A stretch of 64,000 bases of DNA from Actinomadura terrae (GTDB lineage Bacteria > Actinomycetota > Actinomycetes > Streptosporangiales > Streptosporangiaceae). The stretch spans positions 682,001 through 746,000 of the forward strand of contig NZ_JAICDG010000002.1 in NCBI RefSeq assembly GCF_022751215.1, written 5' to 3'. Made by a program: the position numbers and the translations under genes. Within the stretch, counting starts at the first letter, position 1; each line of letters starts with the position of its first letter. The notes under the pieces are model-generated. The model made no database searches. It was not told where the DNA came from and was given only the letters and a program-made list of their open reading frames with translations. Below, one piece after another: positions 34,541 through 43,361 of the stretch.

Positions 34541-36133
34541 TCACAACGGGATGTTTCCATGCTTCTTGGGCGGCAGCGTCCGGCGCTTCTCCCGGAGTGC
34601 CCGCAGTGCCCGCACGACCTGCCCGCGCGTCTCGGACGGCTTGATCACGTTGTCGACATAACCGCGCTCGGCTGCGATGTAGGGGTTGGCGAGGGTGTCC
34701 TCGTACTCGGTGATCAGCTCGGCGCGGCGGGCGTCGGGGTCCTCGGCGGCTGCCAGTTCGCGCCGGTACAGGATGTTGACCGCGCCCTGCGCGCCCATCA
34801 CGGCGATCTGCGCGGTCGGCCACGCGAGGTTGACGTCGGCGCCGAGGTGCTTGGAGCCCATGACGTCGTAGGCGCCGCCGTAGGCCTTCCGCGTGATCAC
34901 CGTGACCAGCGGGACGGTCGCCTCGGCGTAGGCGTACAGCAGCTTCGCGCCGCGCCGGATGATCCCGTTCCACTCCTGGTCGGTGCCGGGCAGGAAGCCG
35001 GGCACGTCCACGAACGTCAGCACGGGGACGTTGAACGCGTCGCACGTCCGGACGAACCGGGCGGCCTTCTCCGAGGCGTCGATGTCGAGCGTCCCGGCGA
35101 ACTGCATCGGCTGGTTCGCGACCACGCCGACCGAGTGGCCCTCGACCCGTCCGAACCCGACGATGATGTTGGGCGCGAACTGCTCCTGGACCTCCAGGAA
35201 CTCGCCGTCGTCCAGCACGTGCTCGATGGCGGTGTGCATGTCGTAGGGCTGGTTCGGCGAGTCGGGGATGAGCGTGTCGAGTTCCTCGTCCAGCTCCGAC
35301 GGGTCGGCCTCGGCGTCGAAGACGGGCACGTCGGAGAGGTTGTTGGACGGCAGGTAGGACAGCAGGGCCTTGACGTACTCGATCGCGTCGGCCTCGTCCG
35401 AGCCCTGGTAGTGCGCCACCCCGGACCGGGAGTTGTGCGAGTGCGCGCCGCCCAGCTCCTCCATGCTCACCTCCTCGCCGGTGACCGTCCTGATCACGTC
35501 GGGGCCGGTGATGAACATGTGCGAGGTCTTGTCGACCATGACGATGAAGTCGGTGATCGCGGGGGAGTACACGGCGCCGCCCGCGCACGGCCCGAGGACC
35601 AGGGAGATCTGCGGGATCACGCCGGACGCGTGCACGTTCCGCTTGAAGATCTCCGCGTACAGGCCGAGCGCGACCACGCCCTCCTGGATCCGCGCGCCGC
35701 CGGAGTCGTTGATGCCGATGACCGGGCAGCCGACCTTCACCGCGTGGTCCATGACCTTGCAGATCTTCTCGCCGAACACCTCGCCGAGCGAGCCGCCGGA
35801 GACCGTGAAGTCCTGGCTGAACACCGCGACCGGACGCCCGTCGACCGTGCCGTGCCCGGTGACCACGCCGTCGCCGTAGGGGCGGTCCTTTTCCATCCCG
35901 AAGTTGGTGGAGCGGTGCCGCGCCATCTCGTCGAACTCGACGAACGAGCCCTCGTCCAGCAGCGCGGCGACCCGTTCCCGGGCGGTCATCTTGCCCTTGG
36001 CGTGCTGCTTCTCGACGGCGCGCGCGGACCCCGCGTGCACCGCCTGGGACCGCCGCCGCTCCAGGTCCGCGATCTTGCCCGCGGTCGTGTGGACGTCGGG
36101 GGCCGCCGAGGGCTCAGGGGCTTGCATCGCCAT
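34541..36133 (-). CDS. pccB: Acyl-CoA (propionyl-CoA) carboxylase beta subunit
   Basis: 530 residues, carboxyltransferase of the biotin-dependent acyl-CoA carboxylase. Landmarks: [20 protein letters not shown], the acyl-CoA oxyanion loop [14 protein letters not shown], the biotin-side loop [71 protein letters not shown], and the end [10 protein letters not shown]. The residue 420-425 region (DVMGS) carries Asp, typical of propionyl/acetyl dual enzymes; exact substrate is not proven. ATG 36133 or 36127. It is oriented away from ppc, with an 89-bp shared upstream region. It partners the alpha subunit at 9140-10912. Confidence 0.95.
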   Translation of the reverse strand: MAMQAPEPSAAPDVHTTAGKIADLERRRSQAVHAGSARAVEKQHAKGKMTARERVAALLDEGSFVEFDEMARHRSTNFGMEKDRPYGDGVVTGHGTVDGRPVAVFSQDFTVSGGSLGEVFGEKICKVMDHAVKVGCPVIGINDSGGARIQEGVVALGLYAEIFKRNVHASGVIPQISLVLGPCAGGAVYSPAITDFIVMVDKTSHMFITGPDVIRTVTGEEVSMEELGGAHSHNSRSGVAHYQGSDEADAIEYVKALLSYLPSNNLSDVPVFDAEADPSELDEELDTLIPDSPNQPYDMHTAIEHVLDDGEFLEVQEQFAPNIIVGFGRVEGHSVGVVANQPMQFAGTLDIDASEKAARFVRTCDAFNVPVLTFVDVPGFLPGTDQEWNGIIRRGAKLLYAYAEATVPLVTVITRKAYGGAYDVMGSKHLGADVNLAWPTAQIAVMGAQGAVNILYRRELAAAEDPDARRAELITEYEDTLANPYIAAERGYVDNVIKPSETRGQVVRALRALREKRRTLPPKKHGNIPL

Positions 36134-36210
36134 GCGCGCCAGGGTAACGGCACCTGAGACCGCGACAGGTCCCCGGGGGTCCGGCGGGACCGGCCGGGCG
36201 GGCCGCTCAC

Positions 36211-36216
36211 TACGCT
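36211..36216 (+). promoter_or_regulatory. Candidate -10 element for leaderless ppc
   Basis: TACGCT ends six bases before the GTG start at 36223, and no Shine-Dalgarno sequence is present. Confidence 0.35.
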
Positions 36217-36222
36217 GGGCGG

Positions 36223-38850
36223 GTGGCTAAGACACGTGACATCCTCCGCCAGGACATGCCGGAACCGCTGCGCCGCGACGTCCGGCTGCTGGGCGCGATG
36301 CTCGGCGACGGACTCGTCGAGTACGGCGGCCGGGAGCTGCTGGACGACGTCGAGCGGCTGCGCCGGGCCGTGATCGCCGCCCGCCGGGGCGAGACGGGCA
36401 TCGAGGAGGTCGCCGCACTCGTCGACGGCTGGACGCTGGAACGTGCCGAGCAGGTGGCGCGCGCGTTCACCGTGTACTTCCACCTCACCAACCTGGCCGA
36501 GGAGCACCACCGCATCCGGACCCTGCGGGAACGTGACACCGGCGGCGCCGTCCCCGGCTCGGTCGCCGCCGCCGTGGAGGAGATCCGCGGCTCGTCCGCC
36601 GACGGGCGGCTCGCCGAGGTCATCGACGGGCTGGAGTTCCGTCCGGTCTTCACCGCGCACCCGACCGAGGCCCGCCGCCGCGCCGTCGTCACCGCGATCC
36701 AGCGGATCAGCGACCTGCTCGCCGGGCTGAACGCGGGCCCCGGCGCGGGCGAGCGCGAGGAGGCCGAGCGGCGGCTCCGCGAGGAGATCGACGTGCTCTG
36801 GCGGACGGCGCTGCGCCGGGGGACCCAGATGGACCCGCTGGACGAGGTCCGTACCGCGATGGCCGCGTTCGACGAGACGATCTTCCGCGTCGTCCCGGAG
36901 GTGTACCGGTCCCTGGACCGCGCGCTGGACGGCGACGGCACCGGCACCCGCCCCCCGAAGGCCCGCTCCTACCTGCGGTTCGGCAGCTGGATCGGCGGCG
37001 ACCGCGACGGCAACCCGTACGTGACCGCGCAGGTCACCCGGGACGCGGTCATGATCCAGTCCGAGCACGTGCTGCGCGCCCTTGAGGCCGCGTGCGCCCG
37101 GGTGGGACGGGAGCTGACCGTCCACGAGGTCACGACCCCGGCCTCGCCCGCCCTCCGCGAGGCCCTCGCCGCCGCGCGCACCGCCCAGCCCGCCCGGATC
37201 GATGAGATGACCAAGCGGTCACCGGGTGAGCCGCACCGCCAGTTCCTGCTCTACGTCGCGACGCGCGTCGCCGCGACCCGCGTCCGCGACGCCGACCTCG
37301 CCTACGCCTCCCCCGACGACCTGCTCGCCGACCTGCGGATCGTCCAGGACTCCCTGGCCGAAGCCGGGGCGAACCGCCAGGCGTACGGGCGCGTCCAGCA
37401 GCTGATCTGGCAGGTCGAGACGTTCGGGTTCCACCTGGCCGAGCTGGAGATCCGCCAGCACTCCGAGCTGCACGCGAAGGCCGTCGCCGAGCTGAACGCC
37501 GGGGGCGACCAGAGCGAGACGACCCAGGAGATCATCGAAACGCTCCGCGTCGTCGCGTGGATCCAGGGGCGCTTCGGCGTCCAGGCCTGCCACCGCTACA
37601 TCGTGTCGTTCACCCGCTCCGCCGAGGACATCGCGAACGTCCACGCGCTCGCCGCCTCGCTCGGCGACGGCGCGCCCGTCCTCGACGTGATCCCGCTGTT
37701 CGAGACCGGCGAGGACCTGGAGCGCGCCCCGCACGTCCTCGAAGGCATGCTGGAGATCCCGGCCGTCCAACGGCGGCTGGAGGAGACGGGCCGCCGCCTG
37801 GAGGTCATGCTCGGCTACTCCGACTCCGCCAAGCAGCTCGGCCCGGCCAGCGCCACCCTCCGCCTCTACGACACGCAGGAGGCGCTCACCTCGTGGGCGG
37901 CGCACCACGACGTGAAGCTGACCCTCTTCCACGGCCGCGGCGGCTCCCTCGGACGCGGTGGCGGCCCCGCCAACCGCGCGATCCTCGCGCAGGCGCCCGG
38001 CTCGGTCGCGGGCCGCTTCAAGGTCACCGAGCAGGGCGAGGTCATCTTCGCCCGCTACGGCCACCCGCAGATCGCGCGCCGCCACGTCGAGCAGGTCACG
38101 AGCGCGGTGCTGCTCGCCTCCACGGGCGCCGTCCAGGACCGCGCCCGCGACGCCGCCGCCCGCTTCCGCCCGCTCGCCGACAAGATCGGCGAGGCGGCGA
38201 AGGCGTCGTTCCGGGCGCTGATCGAGTCCGAGGGCTTCGCGGCCTGGTTCGCGCGGGTGAGCCCGCTGGAGGAGATCGCCGAACTGCGCATCGGCTCCCG
38301 TCCCGCCCGCCGCAAGGCCGCCCGCGGCCTGGAGGACCTGCGCGCGATCCCCTGGGTGTTCGCGTGGACGCAGACCCGCGTCAACCTCCCCGGCTGGTAC
38401 GGGCTCGGCAGCGGCCTCGCCGCCGTCTCGGGCGGCGGCCGCGACCTCACCGAACTTCGCGATGCCTACGAGGCGTGGCCGCTGTTCAACACGCTGCTGG
38501 ACAACGCCGAGATGAGCCTCGCCAAGTCCGACCGCGCGATCGCCGAACGCTACCTGGCCCTCGGCGAGCGCCCGGAGCTGTCGGAGGCCGTGCTGGCCGA
38601 GTACGACCGCACGCGCTCGCTCGTCCTGGCGGTCACCGGCCACGACCGCCTGCTGGAGAACCGCCGCGTGCTGTCGCTCGCCGTCGGACTGCGCAACCCC
38701 TATGTGGACGCGCTGTCGCTGCTGCAACTGCGCGCCCTGTCCGCGCTCCGCTCGGGCGACGTCACCGACGAGGCCGAACGCGCCCACCTGGAGAACCTGC
38801 TCCTCCTCTCGGTGAACGGCGTGGCCGCCGGACTCCAGAACACCGGCTGA
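36223..38850 (+). CDS. ppc: Phosphoenolpyruvate carboxylase
   Basis: 875 residues; forms oxaloacetate from PEP and bicarbonate to refill the TCA cycle. Visible catalytic elements: [11 protein letters not shown] with the essential His146, [43 protein letters not shown] and the C-terminal end NTG needed for allosteric control. Length is typical of bacterial enzymes. GTG 36223 appears leaderless. The GNAT gene follows with a TGATG overlap. Confidence 0.97.
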   Translation: MAKTRDILRQDMPEPLRRDVRLLGAMLGDGLVEYGGRELLDDVERLRRAVIAARRGETGIEEVAALVDGWTLERAEQVARAFTVYFHLTNLAEEHHRIRTLRERDTGGAVPGSVAAAVEEIRGSSADGRLAEVIDGLEFRPVFTAHPTEARRRAVVTAIQRISDLLAGLNAGPGAGEREEAERRLREEIDVLWRTALRRGTQMDPLDEVRTAMAAFDETIFRVVPEVYRSLDRALDGDGTGTRPPKARSYLRFGSWIGGDRDGNPYVTAQVTRDAVMIQSEHVLRALEAACARVGRELTVHEVTTPASPALREALAAARTAQPARIDEMTKRSPGEPHRQFLLYVATRVAATRVRDADLAYASPDDLLADLRIVQDSLAEAGANRQAYGRVQQLIWQVETFGFHLAELEIRQHSELHAKAVAELNAGGDQSETTQEIIETLRVVAWIQGRFGVQACHRYIVSFTRSAEDIANVHALAASLGDGAPVLDVIPLFETGEDLERAPHVLEGMLEIPAVQRRLEETGRRLEVMLGYSDSAKQLGPASATLRLYDTQEALTSWAAHHDVKLTLFHGRGGSLGRGGGPANRAILAQAPGSVAGRFKVTEQGEVIFARYGHPQIARRHVEQVTSAVLLASTGAVQDRARDAAARFRPLADKIGEAAKASFRALIESEGFAAWFARVSPLEEIAELRIGSRPARRKAARGLEDLRAIPWVFAWTQTRVNLPGWYGLGSGLAAVSGGGRDLTELRDAYEAWPLFNTLLDNAEMSLAKSDRAIAERYLALGERPELSEAVLAEYDRTRSLVLAVTGHDRLLENRRVLSLAVGLRNPYVDALSLLQLRALSALRSGDVTDEAERAHLENLLLLSVNGVAAGLQNTG

Positions 38851-39293
38851 TGGCGACGGTCAGAGCAGCCGCCCAGCACGACCGCGCCCGCGTGGAGCGG
38901 ATCGTCGAGGCCGCCTACGCACCCTGGGTCGAGGTCATCGGCGCGCGCCCGCTGCCGATGGACGCCGACTACACGGCGCTGATCGGCGCGGGGCACGTCT
39001 TCGTCACCGGCGACGGGCCCGACGGGCTAATCGTCCTCGTCCCCGAGGACGGGGCGCTGCTGGTGGAGAACGTCGCCGTCGCGCCCGACCGGCACGGCCG
39101 GGGGATCGGCCGCCGCCTGCTCGCCTTCGCCGAGGACCACGCCCGCACCCTCGGACTGCCCGGGCTGCGCCTCTACACCAACGAGCTGATGACCAGGAAC
39201 ATCGCCCTGTACGAGTCGCTCGGCTACGTCCGTACCGGACGCGAGGACATCGGCGGCCGCCACATCGTCCACCTGGCCAAGACGCTGGCCTAG
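38850..39293 (+). CDS. GNAT-family N-acetyltransferase
   Basis: 147 residues, start overlapping the ppc stop (TGATG), so co-translated. GNAT fold: VRAAAQHDRARVERIVEAAY, the acetyl-CoA loop VAVAPDRHGRGIGRRLLAFA (R/Q-x-x-G-x-G/A), then LYTNELMTRNIALYESLGY. The substrate is unknown; coupling to ppc may only be transcriptional. Its TAG stop shares a CTAG with the convergent hydratase gene. Confidence 0.88.
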   Translation: MATVRAAAQHDRARVERIVEAAYAPWVEVIGARPLPMDADYTALIGAGHVFVTGDGPDGLIVLVPEDGALLVENVAVAPDRHGRGIGRRLLAFAEDHARTLGLPGLRLYTNELMTRNIALYESLGYVRTGREDIGGRHIVHLAKTLA

Positions 39294-40060
39294 GACCAGT
39301 TCGGCGTCCGCTTCTCGTTGAACGCCGCGATGCCCTCCCGCCGGTCGGGGGAGCCCGCCGCCGTCCGCCAGGCGTTCTCCTCCAGGTCGAGCGCGGCGTC
39401 GAGGCCCACGCCCCCGCCGAGGCGCATGGCCCGCTTCGCGGCCCGGACGGCGGTCGGCGAGTTCCGCGCGATCTGCCCGGCGATCGCGAGCGCCTCCTCG
39501 CGCGCCGTCCCGGCGGCCACCCGGCGGTCGGCGAGCCCGTACGCCACGGCCTCGTCGATCTTCACCCGCCGTCCGGTGAACACCAGGTCGGCCGCCCTGC
39601 CGGGGCCGAGCCGGCGCAGCGCGAGCTGCGTCCCGCCCCCGCCCGGCACGAGCCCCACGCCCACCTCGGGCAGCCCGAACACGGCGGTCTCGTCCGCGAC
39701 GATCATGTCCGCCGACAGCGCGAACTCGCACCCGCCGCCGAGCGCGTACCCGTGCACCGCCGCGATCACCGGCTGCGGCAGCCCGAGCACCCCGCCGAAC
39801 GCGGCCCGGAACACCGGCCGCTGCGCGAAGATCTCCGCGTCGGTCATCCCGTTGCGCTCCTTGAGGTCGGCCCCCACGCAGAACGCCTTCTCACCCGCCG
39901 CCGAAAGCACCACGGCCCGCGCGGACGGATCGTCCCCGACCTCCCGGCAGACCGCCGCCAGCCGCCGCGCCATGGCCGTGGACAGGGCGTTCAACGCCTC
40001 CGCCCGATCCAGCACGATCTCCACCACATGCCCGTCCCGCACAACGCTCACACCGTCCAT
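39290..40060 (-). CDS. Enoyl-CoA hydratase/isomerase family protein
   Basis: 256 residues, crotonase fold. FCVGADLKER and GYALGGGCEFALSADMIVADETAVFGLPEVGVGLVPGGGG form the oxyanion hole and catalytic region; a Glu is present in LPEVGVG where hydratases keep one of the two catalytic acids. The chain ends with F-N-E-K-R-T-P-N-W, like many actinobacterial paralogues. ATG 40060 has AGGGTG eight bases upstream. Substrate (fatty-acid or amino-acid catabolism) cannot be read. Confidence 0.9.
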   Translation of the reverse strand: MDGVSVVRDGHVVEIVLDRAEALNALSTAMARRLAAVCREVGDDPSARAVVLSAAGEKAFCVGADLKERNGMTDAEIFAQRPVFRAAFGGVLGLPQPVIAAVHGYALGGGCEFALSADMIVADETAVFGLPEVGVGLVPGGGGTQLALRRLGPGRAADLVFTGRRVKIDEAVAYGLADRRVAAGTAREEALAIAGQIARNSPTAVRAAKRAMRLGGGVGLDAALDLEENAWRTAAGSPDRREGIAAFNEKRTPNWS

Positions 40061-40157
40061 AAACCGCACCCTAATCGCACCGCAGACAGGACCACCGGAC
40101 GCAGAGACCCCAGCCACCACCCCAGCCCGCGACGACCTGAAACCGTCGCGATCGCGC

Positions 40158-40207
40158 GCATTGCCCGTTGAAGGAAGGCGCTCTGCGCCTGACGCCGAGG
40201 GCAATGC
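40158..40207 (+). promoter_or_regulatory. Nested inverted repeats before birA
   Basis: A 9-bp perfect outer repeat (GCATTGCCC at 40158-40166, GGGCAATGC at 40199-40207) encloses AGGCGC-TCT-GCGCCT (40176-40190). It lies 24 bp before the birA start. It could be an operator or a leader RNA structure. Confidence 0.5.
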
Positions 40208-40230
40208 AGGGAACACGGCAGTATGAACCC

Positions 40231-41073
40231 ATGAGTTCTTACGGGGATCTTGAGCGGCCGCCGTTGCACGAGGGGGCGTTGCGGGGGGCGCTCGTCCGGC
40301 CGGGCGGGCTGTGGCGGGATGTGCGGGTGGTGCCGGAGACGGGGTCGACGAACGCCGATCTCGCGGCGGCGGCCGGGGACGGGGCGCCGGAGGGGACGGT
40401 GCTGGTCACCGAGGTCCAGACGGCGGGGCGTGGACGGCTCGGGCGGGGCTGGACGGCGCCGCCGAGGTCGGGGCTGATGTTCTCGGTGCTGCTGCGGCCG
40501 GAGGTGCCCGCCTCGTCGCTGGGGTGGGCGCCGCTGCTGGCCGGGGTCGCGGTGGTGACGGCCGTGCGGCGGATGACGGCGTTCTCCGAGTCGTCGGGCG
40601 AGGGCGGCGACGTGGCGGTGGACGCGCGGCTGAAGTGGCCGAACGACCTGCTGGTGGGGCAGCGGAAGCTGGCCGGAATCCTGGTGGAGAAGGTCGGGGA
40701 CGCGCTCGTCGTGGGGGTCGGGCTGAACGTGGGGCTGCGGGAGGCGGAGCTGCCGGTGCCGACGGCGACGTCCCTGGCGATCGAGGGCGCGCCGCTGAGC
40801 GACCGGGCGCCGCTGCTGCGGTCCATTCTGCGCGGGTTCGAGACCTGGTACCGGGAGTGGACGGCGCTCGGCGGCGACCCGGAGACCAGCGGCCTGCGCA
40901 CCGCCTACAAGGACCTGTGCGTGACGCTCGGACGGGACGTCCGGGTCGAGCTGCCCGGGGGCGAGGCGCTGAGCGGGACGGCGCGCGACATCGACGGGTC
41001 CGGCCGCCTCGTGGTGGACGGCCCGCGCGGGGAGACGACGGTCAGCGCGGGGGACGTCGTCCACGTTCGGTGA
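40231..41073 (+). CDS. birA: Biotin--[acetyl-CoA-carboxylase] ligase
   Basis: 280 residues. It activates biotin as biotinyl-AMP and attaches it to the BCCP lysine (K554 of the protein at 9140-10912). Motifs: VVPETGSTNADLA, TAGRGRLGRGWTAPP (the GRGRxGR loop), LKWPNDLLVGQRKLAGIL, and a C-terminal SH3-like domain (LPGGEALSGTARDIDGSGRLVV). There is no N-terminal helix-turn-helix, so this is the group I type that does not repress bio genes. ATG 40231 lacks a Shine-Dalgarno sequence; a CAGTAT box six bases upstream suggests leaderless translation. Confidence 0.95.
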   Translation: MSSYGDLERPPLHEGALRGALVRPGGLWRDVRVVPETGSTNADLAAAAGDGAPEGTVLVTEVQTAGRGRLGRGWTAPPRSGLMFSVLLRPEVPASSLGWAPLLAGVAVVTAVRRMTAFSESSGEGGDVAVDARLKWPNDLLVGQRKLAGILVEKVGDALVVGVGLNVGLREAELPVPTATSLAIEGAPLSDRAPLLRSILRGFETWYREWTALGGDPETSGLRTAYKDLCVTLGRDVRVELPGGEALSGTARDIDGSGRLVVDGPRGETTVSAGDVVHVR

Positions 41074-41180
41074 ACATTGGTGGAAGCACCCGACAGCCTC
41101 CGGATCTGCACGGATATATCGTGGTGCCGGGCCATATCGTCGCAGGCGGGGCCCATGCCGGTGGACTGAGGGGCGGGCGG

Positions 41181-42191
41181 ATGGCAGCGGGATTGCCGGA
41201 TCCGAAGGAGATCGAAGAGCTCCTGCTCGGTGGCGAGCTGCGCTACACGCGGGTCGACGCCGTCCGGCTGTCGGGGGTCACCCGGGAGTTCTCCGGCCGG
41301 CTGTGGCGGGCGTTCGGCTACCCGTCGATGCCCGACGACGCCGTCGCCTACACCGAGGGCGACATCTCGGCGCTGTGCCGCATCCGGGAGCTGATGGACG
41401 ACGGCGTCCTGGACGAGAACGGCGTGATCCGGCTCGTCCGGGCGTTCGGGCAGACGATGACGCGGCTCGCGGAGTGGCAGGTCAACCTGCTGCGGGAGAT
41501 GCTCGCGCCGGGACCGGGGGAGCAGGCGTCCGAGAGCGCGCTGAACACGATCGTGGACATCGCCGAGCGGCACATCGGCGAGTTCGAGCCGCTGGTCGTG
41601 CACGCGTGGCGGCGGCAGCTCGCGGCGGCGGGGACGCGGGCGATGGCGGCGGCGGCCACCCGGGACGGTGATCCCTCCGGCCGTCCGATGACCACGGTCG
41701 GGTTCGCCGACATGGTGTCGTTCACGCAGGTCAGCCGGGAGCTGGAGGAGATCGAGCTGGCCCGGGTCGTGGAGTGGTTCGAGGAGACCGCCGCCGACAT
41801 CATCGCGACCTGCGGCGGGCGGCTGGTCAAGACGCTCGGCGACGAGGTGCTGTTCAGCGCGGAGACGCCGCGGGTCGGCGCGGAGATCGCGTTGACGGTC
41901 GCGGCGGCCATCCAGGACGAGACGGAGGTGCCCGACGTCCGGGTCGGAGTGGCCTACGGGCCCGTCCTGCCGCTGATGGGGGACGTGTTCGGCACGACGG
42001 TGAACCTCGCGGCGCGGCTGACGTCGCTGGCCCGGCCGGGCTCGGTGATGATCGACGCGGAGCTGGCGGCGCGGCTGGAGCAGGAGCCGGCGTACGAGGT
42101 GACGCGGATCGTCCGGCGCCCGGTGCGGGGGCTCGGGATCATCCAGCCGTACGTCCTGCGGCGCAATCCGAAACCGCCCGATACGGCCTGA
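41181..42191 (+). CDS. Class III adenylate cyclase with N-terminal regulatory domain
   Basis: 336 residues from ATG 41181 (GGGCGGGCGG upstream). Residues ~1-160 form an all-helical regulatory domain (KEIEELLLGGELRYTRVDAVRLSGV, then ALCRIRELMDDGVLDENGVIRLVRAFGQTMTRL) like that of mycobacterial Rv1264, where it senses pH. The cyclase domain has both metal Asp residues (FADMVSFTQ, Asp177; TLGDEVLF, Asp221), the purine-binding Lys before LGD, and GDVFGTTVNLAARL with the transition-state Asn and Arg. cAMP synthesis is expected; a pH-sensing role is by analogy. Confidence 0.9.
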   Translation: MAAGLPDPKEIEELLLGGELRYTRVDAVRLSGVTREFSGRLWRAFGYPSMPDDAVAYTEGDISALCRIRELMDDGVLDENGVIRLVRAFGQTMTRLAEWQVNLLREMLAPGPGEQASESALNTIVDIAERHIGEFEPLVVHAWRRQLAAAGTRAMAAAATRDGDPSGRPMTTVGFADMVSFTQVSRELEEIELARVVEWFEETAADIIATCGGRLVKTLGDEVLFSAETPRVGAEIALTVAAAIQDETEVPDVRVGVAYGPVLPLMGDVFGTTVNLAARLTSLARPGSVMIDAELAARLEQEPAYEVTRIVRRPVRGLGIIQPYVLRRNPKPPDTA

Positions 42192-42200
42192 GCCTCCTTG

Positions 42201-42235
42201 CGGTGGGGCGACGCGAAGTCACGCGTGCCCCACCG
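42201..42235. terminator. Bidirectional terminator between adenylate cyclase and bfr
   Basis: CGGTGGGGC (42201-42209) pairs with GCCCCACCG (42227-42235); after a one-base bulge ACGCG pairs with CGCGT around a six-base loop. A 14-bp stem in total, placed between two convergent stops (42191 and 42250). Confidence 0.8.
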
Positions 42236-42249
42236 GACGGGGCGGCGCT

Positions 42250-42744
42250 CTAGACGGGGCTGGGGTTCTCGCCCGGCGCGTCGGTGAGGCGCTGGAGGTA
42301 GTTCTGCTCGCCGAGGGCTCGGACGAGCCCGATCTCGGTCTCCAGGTAGTCGATGTGCTGCTCCTCGTCGGCGAGGATGTCCTCGAAGATCCGCGCCGAG
42401 GTGACGTCGCCGCGCGAGCGCATCAGGTCGATGCCGGGACGCAGCCGGGCGACGGCCTCCAGTTCGACCTGGAGGTCGGCTTCGAGCTGCTCGAAGACGG
42501 TCTGGCCGATCCGCAGCGTGCCGAGCTTCTGATAGTTGGGGAGCCCTTCCAGGAACAGGATCCGGTCGGTGAGCCGCTCGGCGTGCCGCATCTCGTCGAT
42601 GGACTCGTCCCGGGTGTGCTTCGCGATCCGCGTGTAGCCCCAGTTCTCCTGCATCTTGGAGTGCAGGAAGTACTGGTTGATGGCGGTCAGCTCGGCGGTG
42701 AGCTGCTCGTTCAGCAGCGCGATGATGTCCTTGTCGCCTTCCAT
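42250..42744 (-). CDS. bfr: Bacterioferritin
   Basis: 164 residues. A 24-mer iron store with haem. Ferroxidase ligands are in place: Glu18, Glu51, His54, then Glu and Glu/His in LEAVARLRPG and LADEEQHIDYLE. The haem ligand Met52 (DEMRHAER) is conserved. RILFLEGLPNYQKLG is the classic Bfr signature. It is downstream of bfd, with which it forms an iron-release pair, and both probably answer to the iron box at 43243-43261. Confidence 0.95.
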   Translation of the reverse strand: MEGDKDIIALLNEQLTAELTAINQYFLHSKMQENWGYTRIAKHTRDESIDEMRHAERLTDRILFLEGLPNYQKLGTLRIGQTVFEQLEADLQVELEAVARLRPGIDLMRSRGDVTSARIFEDILADEEQHIDYLETEIGLVRALGEQNYLQRLTDAPGENPSPV

Positions 42745-42851
42745 ATCGCCCCATGCTTCCACGCCGCACCACCGGTGGACAGCAGTGACCCCCGCACGGC
42801 GTGTGTCCGCCCCGGTTTCGGACGGGCCGTGCGGGTGCCGGGAGACCGGTC

Positions 42852-43166
42852 TCAGGCGGCTGTGGGAGGCGCCGCTCCCTTCCTGTCCCTCTCCGATTCG
42901 GGCGCGATCGCTTCCGCCGGGATCTGCTCCGGCGCGGTCGGCTCGGGGACGGCGGTGAGGGGGTGCGGGCCGCCGGTGAGGGCGTCCGCCAGCTCGCTCG
43001 CGGTGCGGAACTCGCTGACCATGGCGTGGATACGCTTGGTGCAGGAGCCGCAACCGGGCTTCATGCCGCAGGCCGCTTTGACATCCTTGGCCGAGTTGCA
43101 GGCGCCGCTCGCCATGCAGCCGTACACGTCGTCCTCCGTGACGGCGTTGCAGATGCAGACGTACAT
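42852..43166 (-). CDS. bfd: Bacterioferritin-associated ferredoxin with a long tail
   Basis: 104 residues. The [2Fe-2S] Bfd/NirBD-type domain occupies ~1-60: MYVCICNAVTEDDV (Cys4, Cys6) and PGCGSCTKRI (Cys39, Cys42); an extra Cys33 is present. Bfd reduces the haem of bacterioferritin to release iron. The usual protein is about 60-70 residues; here ~45 Pro/Glu/Ala-rich residues are added. The bfr start is 107 bp further on. The iron box begins 77 bp upstream of the ATG. Confidence 0.9.
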   Translation of the reverse strand: MYVCICNAVTEDDVYGCMASGACNSAKDVKAACGMKPGCGSCTKRIHAMVSEFRTASELADALTGGPHPLTAVPEPTAPEQIPAEAIAPESERDRKGAAPPTAA

Positions 43167-43242
43167 GCGGTGGGGGAACCTCTCGTGCGGGCCATCAGGC
43201 GATCCTGTGGGCCCCTGACCTGCGGCGTTAGGGCCCCCTCAA

Positions 43243-43261
43243 TAAGGTTAGGCTCCCCTAA
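43243..43261. promoter_or_regulatory. IdeR/DmdR-type iron box
   Basis: TAAGGTTAGGCTCCCCTAA matches the 19-bp actinobacterial iron-box consensus TTAGGTTAGGCTAACCTAA at 16 of 19 positions. It lies in the bfd/treY divergent region, 77 bp before bfd, so Fe-bound IdeR/DmdR likely controls bfd-bfr. In mycobacteria IdeR activates the bacterioferritin gene; whether this site activates or represses cannot be read. Confidence 0.75.
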
Positions 43262-43361
43262 GGTAACTCACGCTTGTCCGTTCTGGCCAGTGCCGTCCCG
43301 ACCGGTGTGAGCCACCCCTCACGGGGAAGGGTTCCGAGGCGGTGGAGGGGAGTGTGGAAAA

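Noticed and set aside
34522..34560. Longer start for the epsilon subunit at 34560
   Set aside because: It would overlap the end of the beta gene and adds non-conserved residues before the AccE core.
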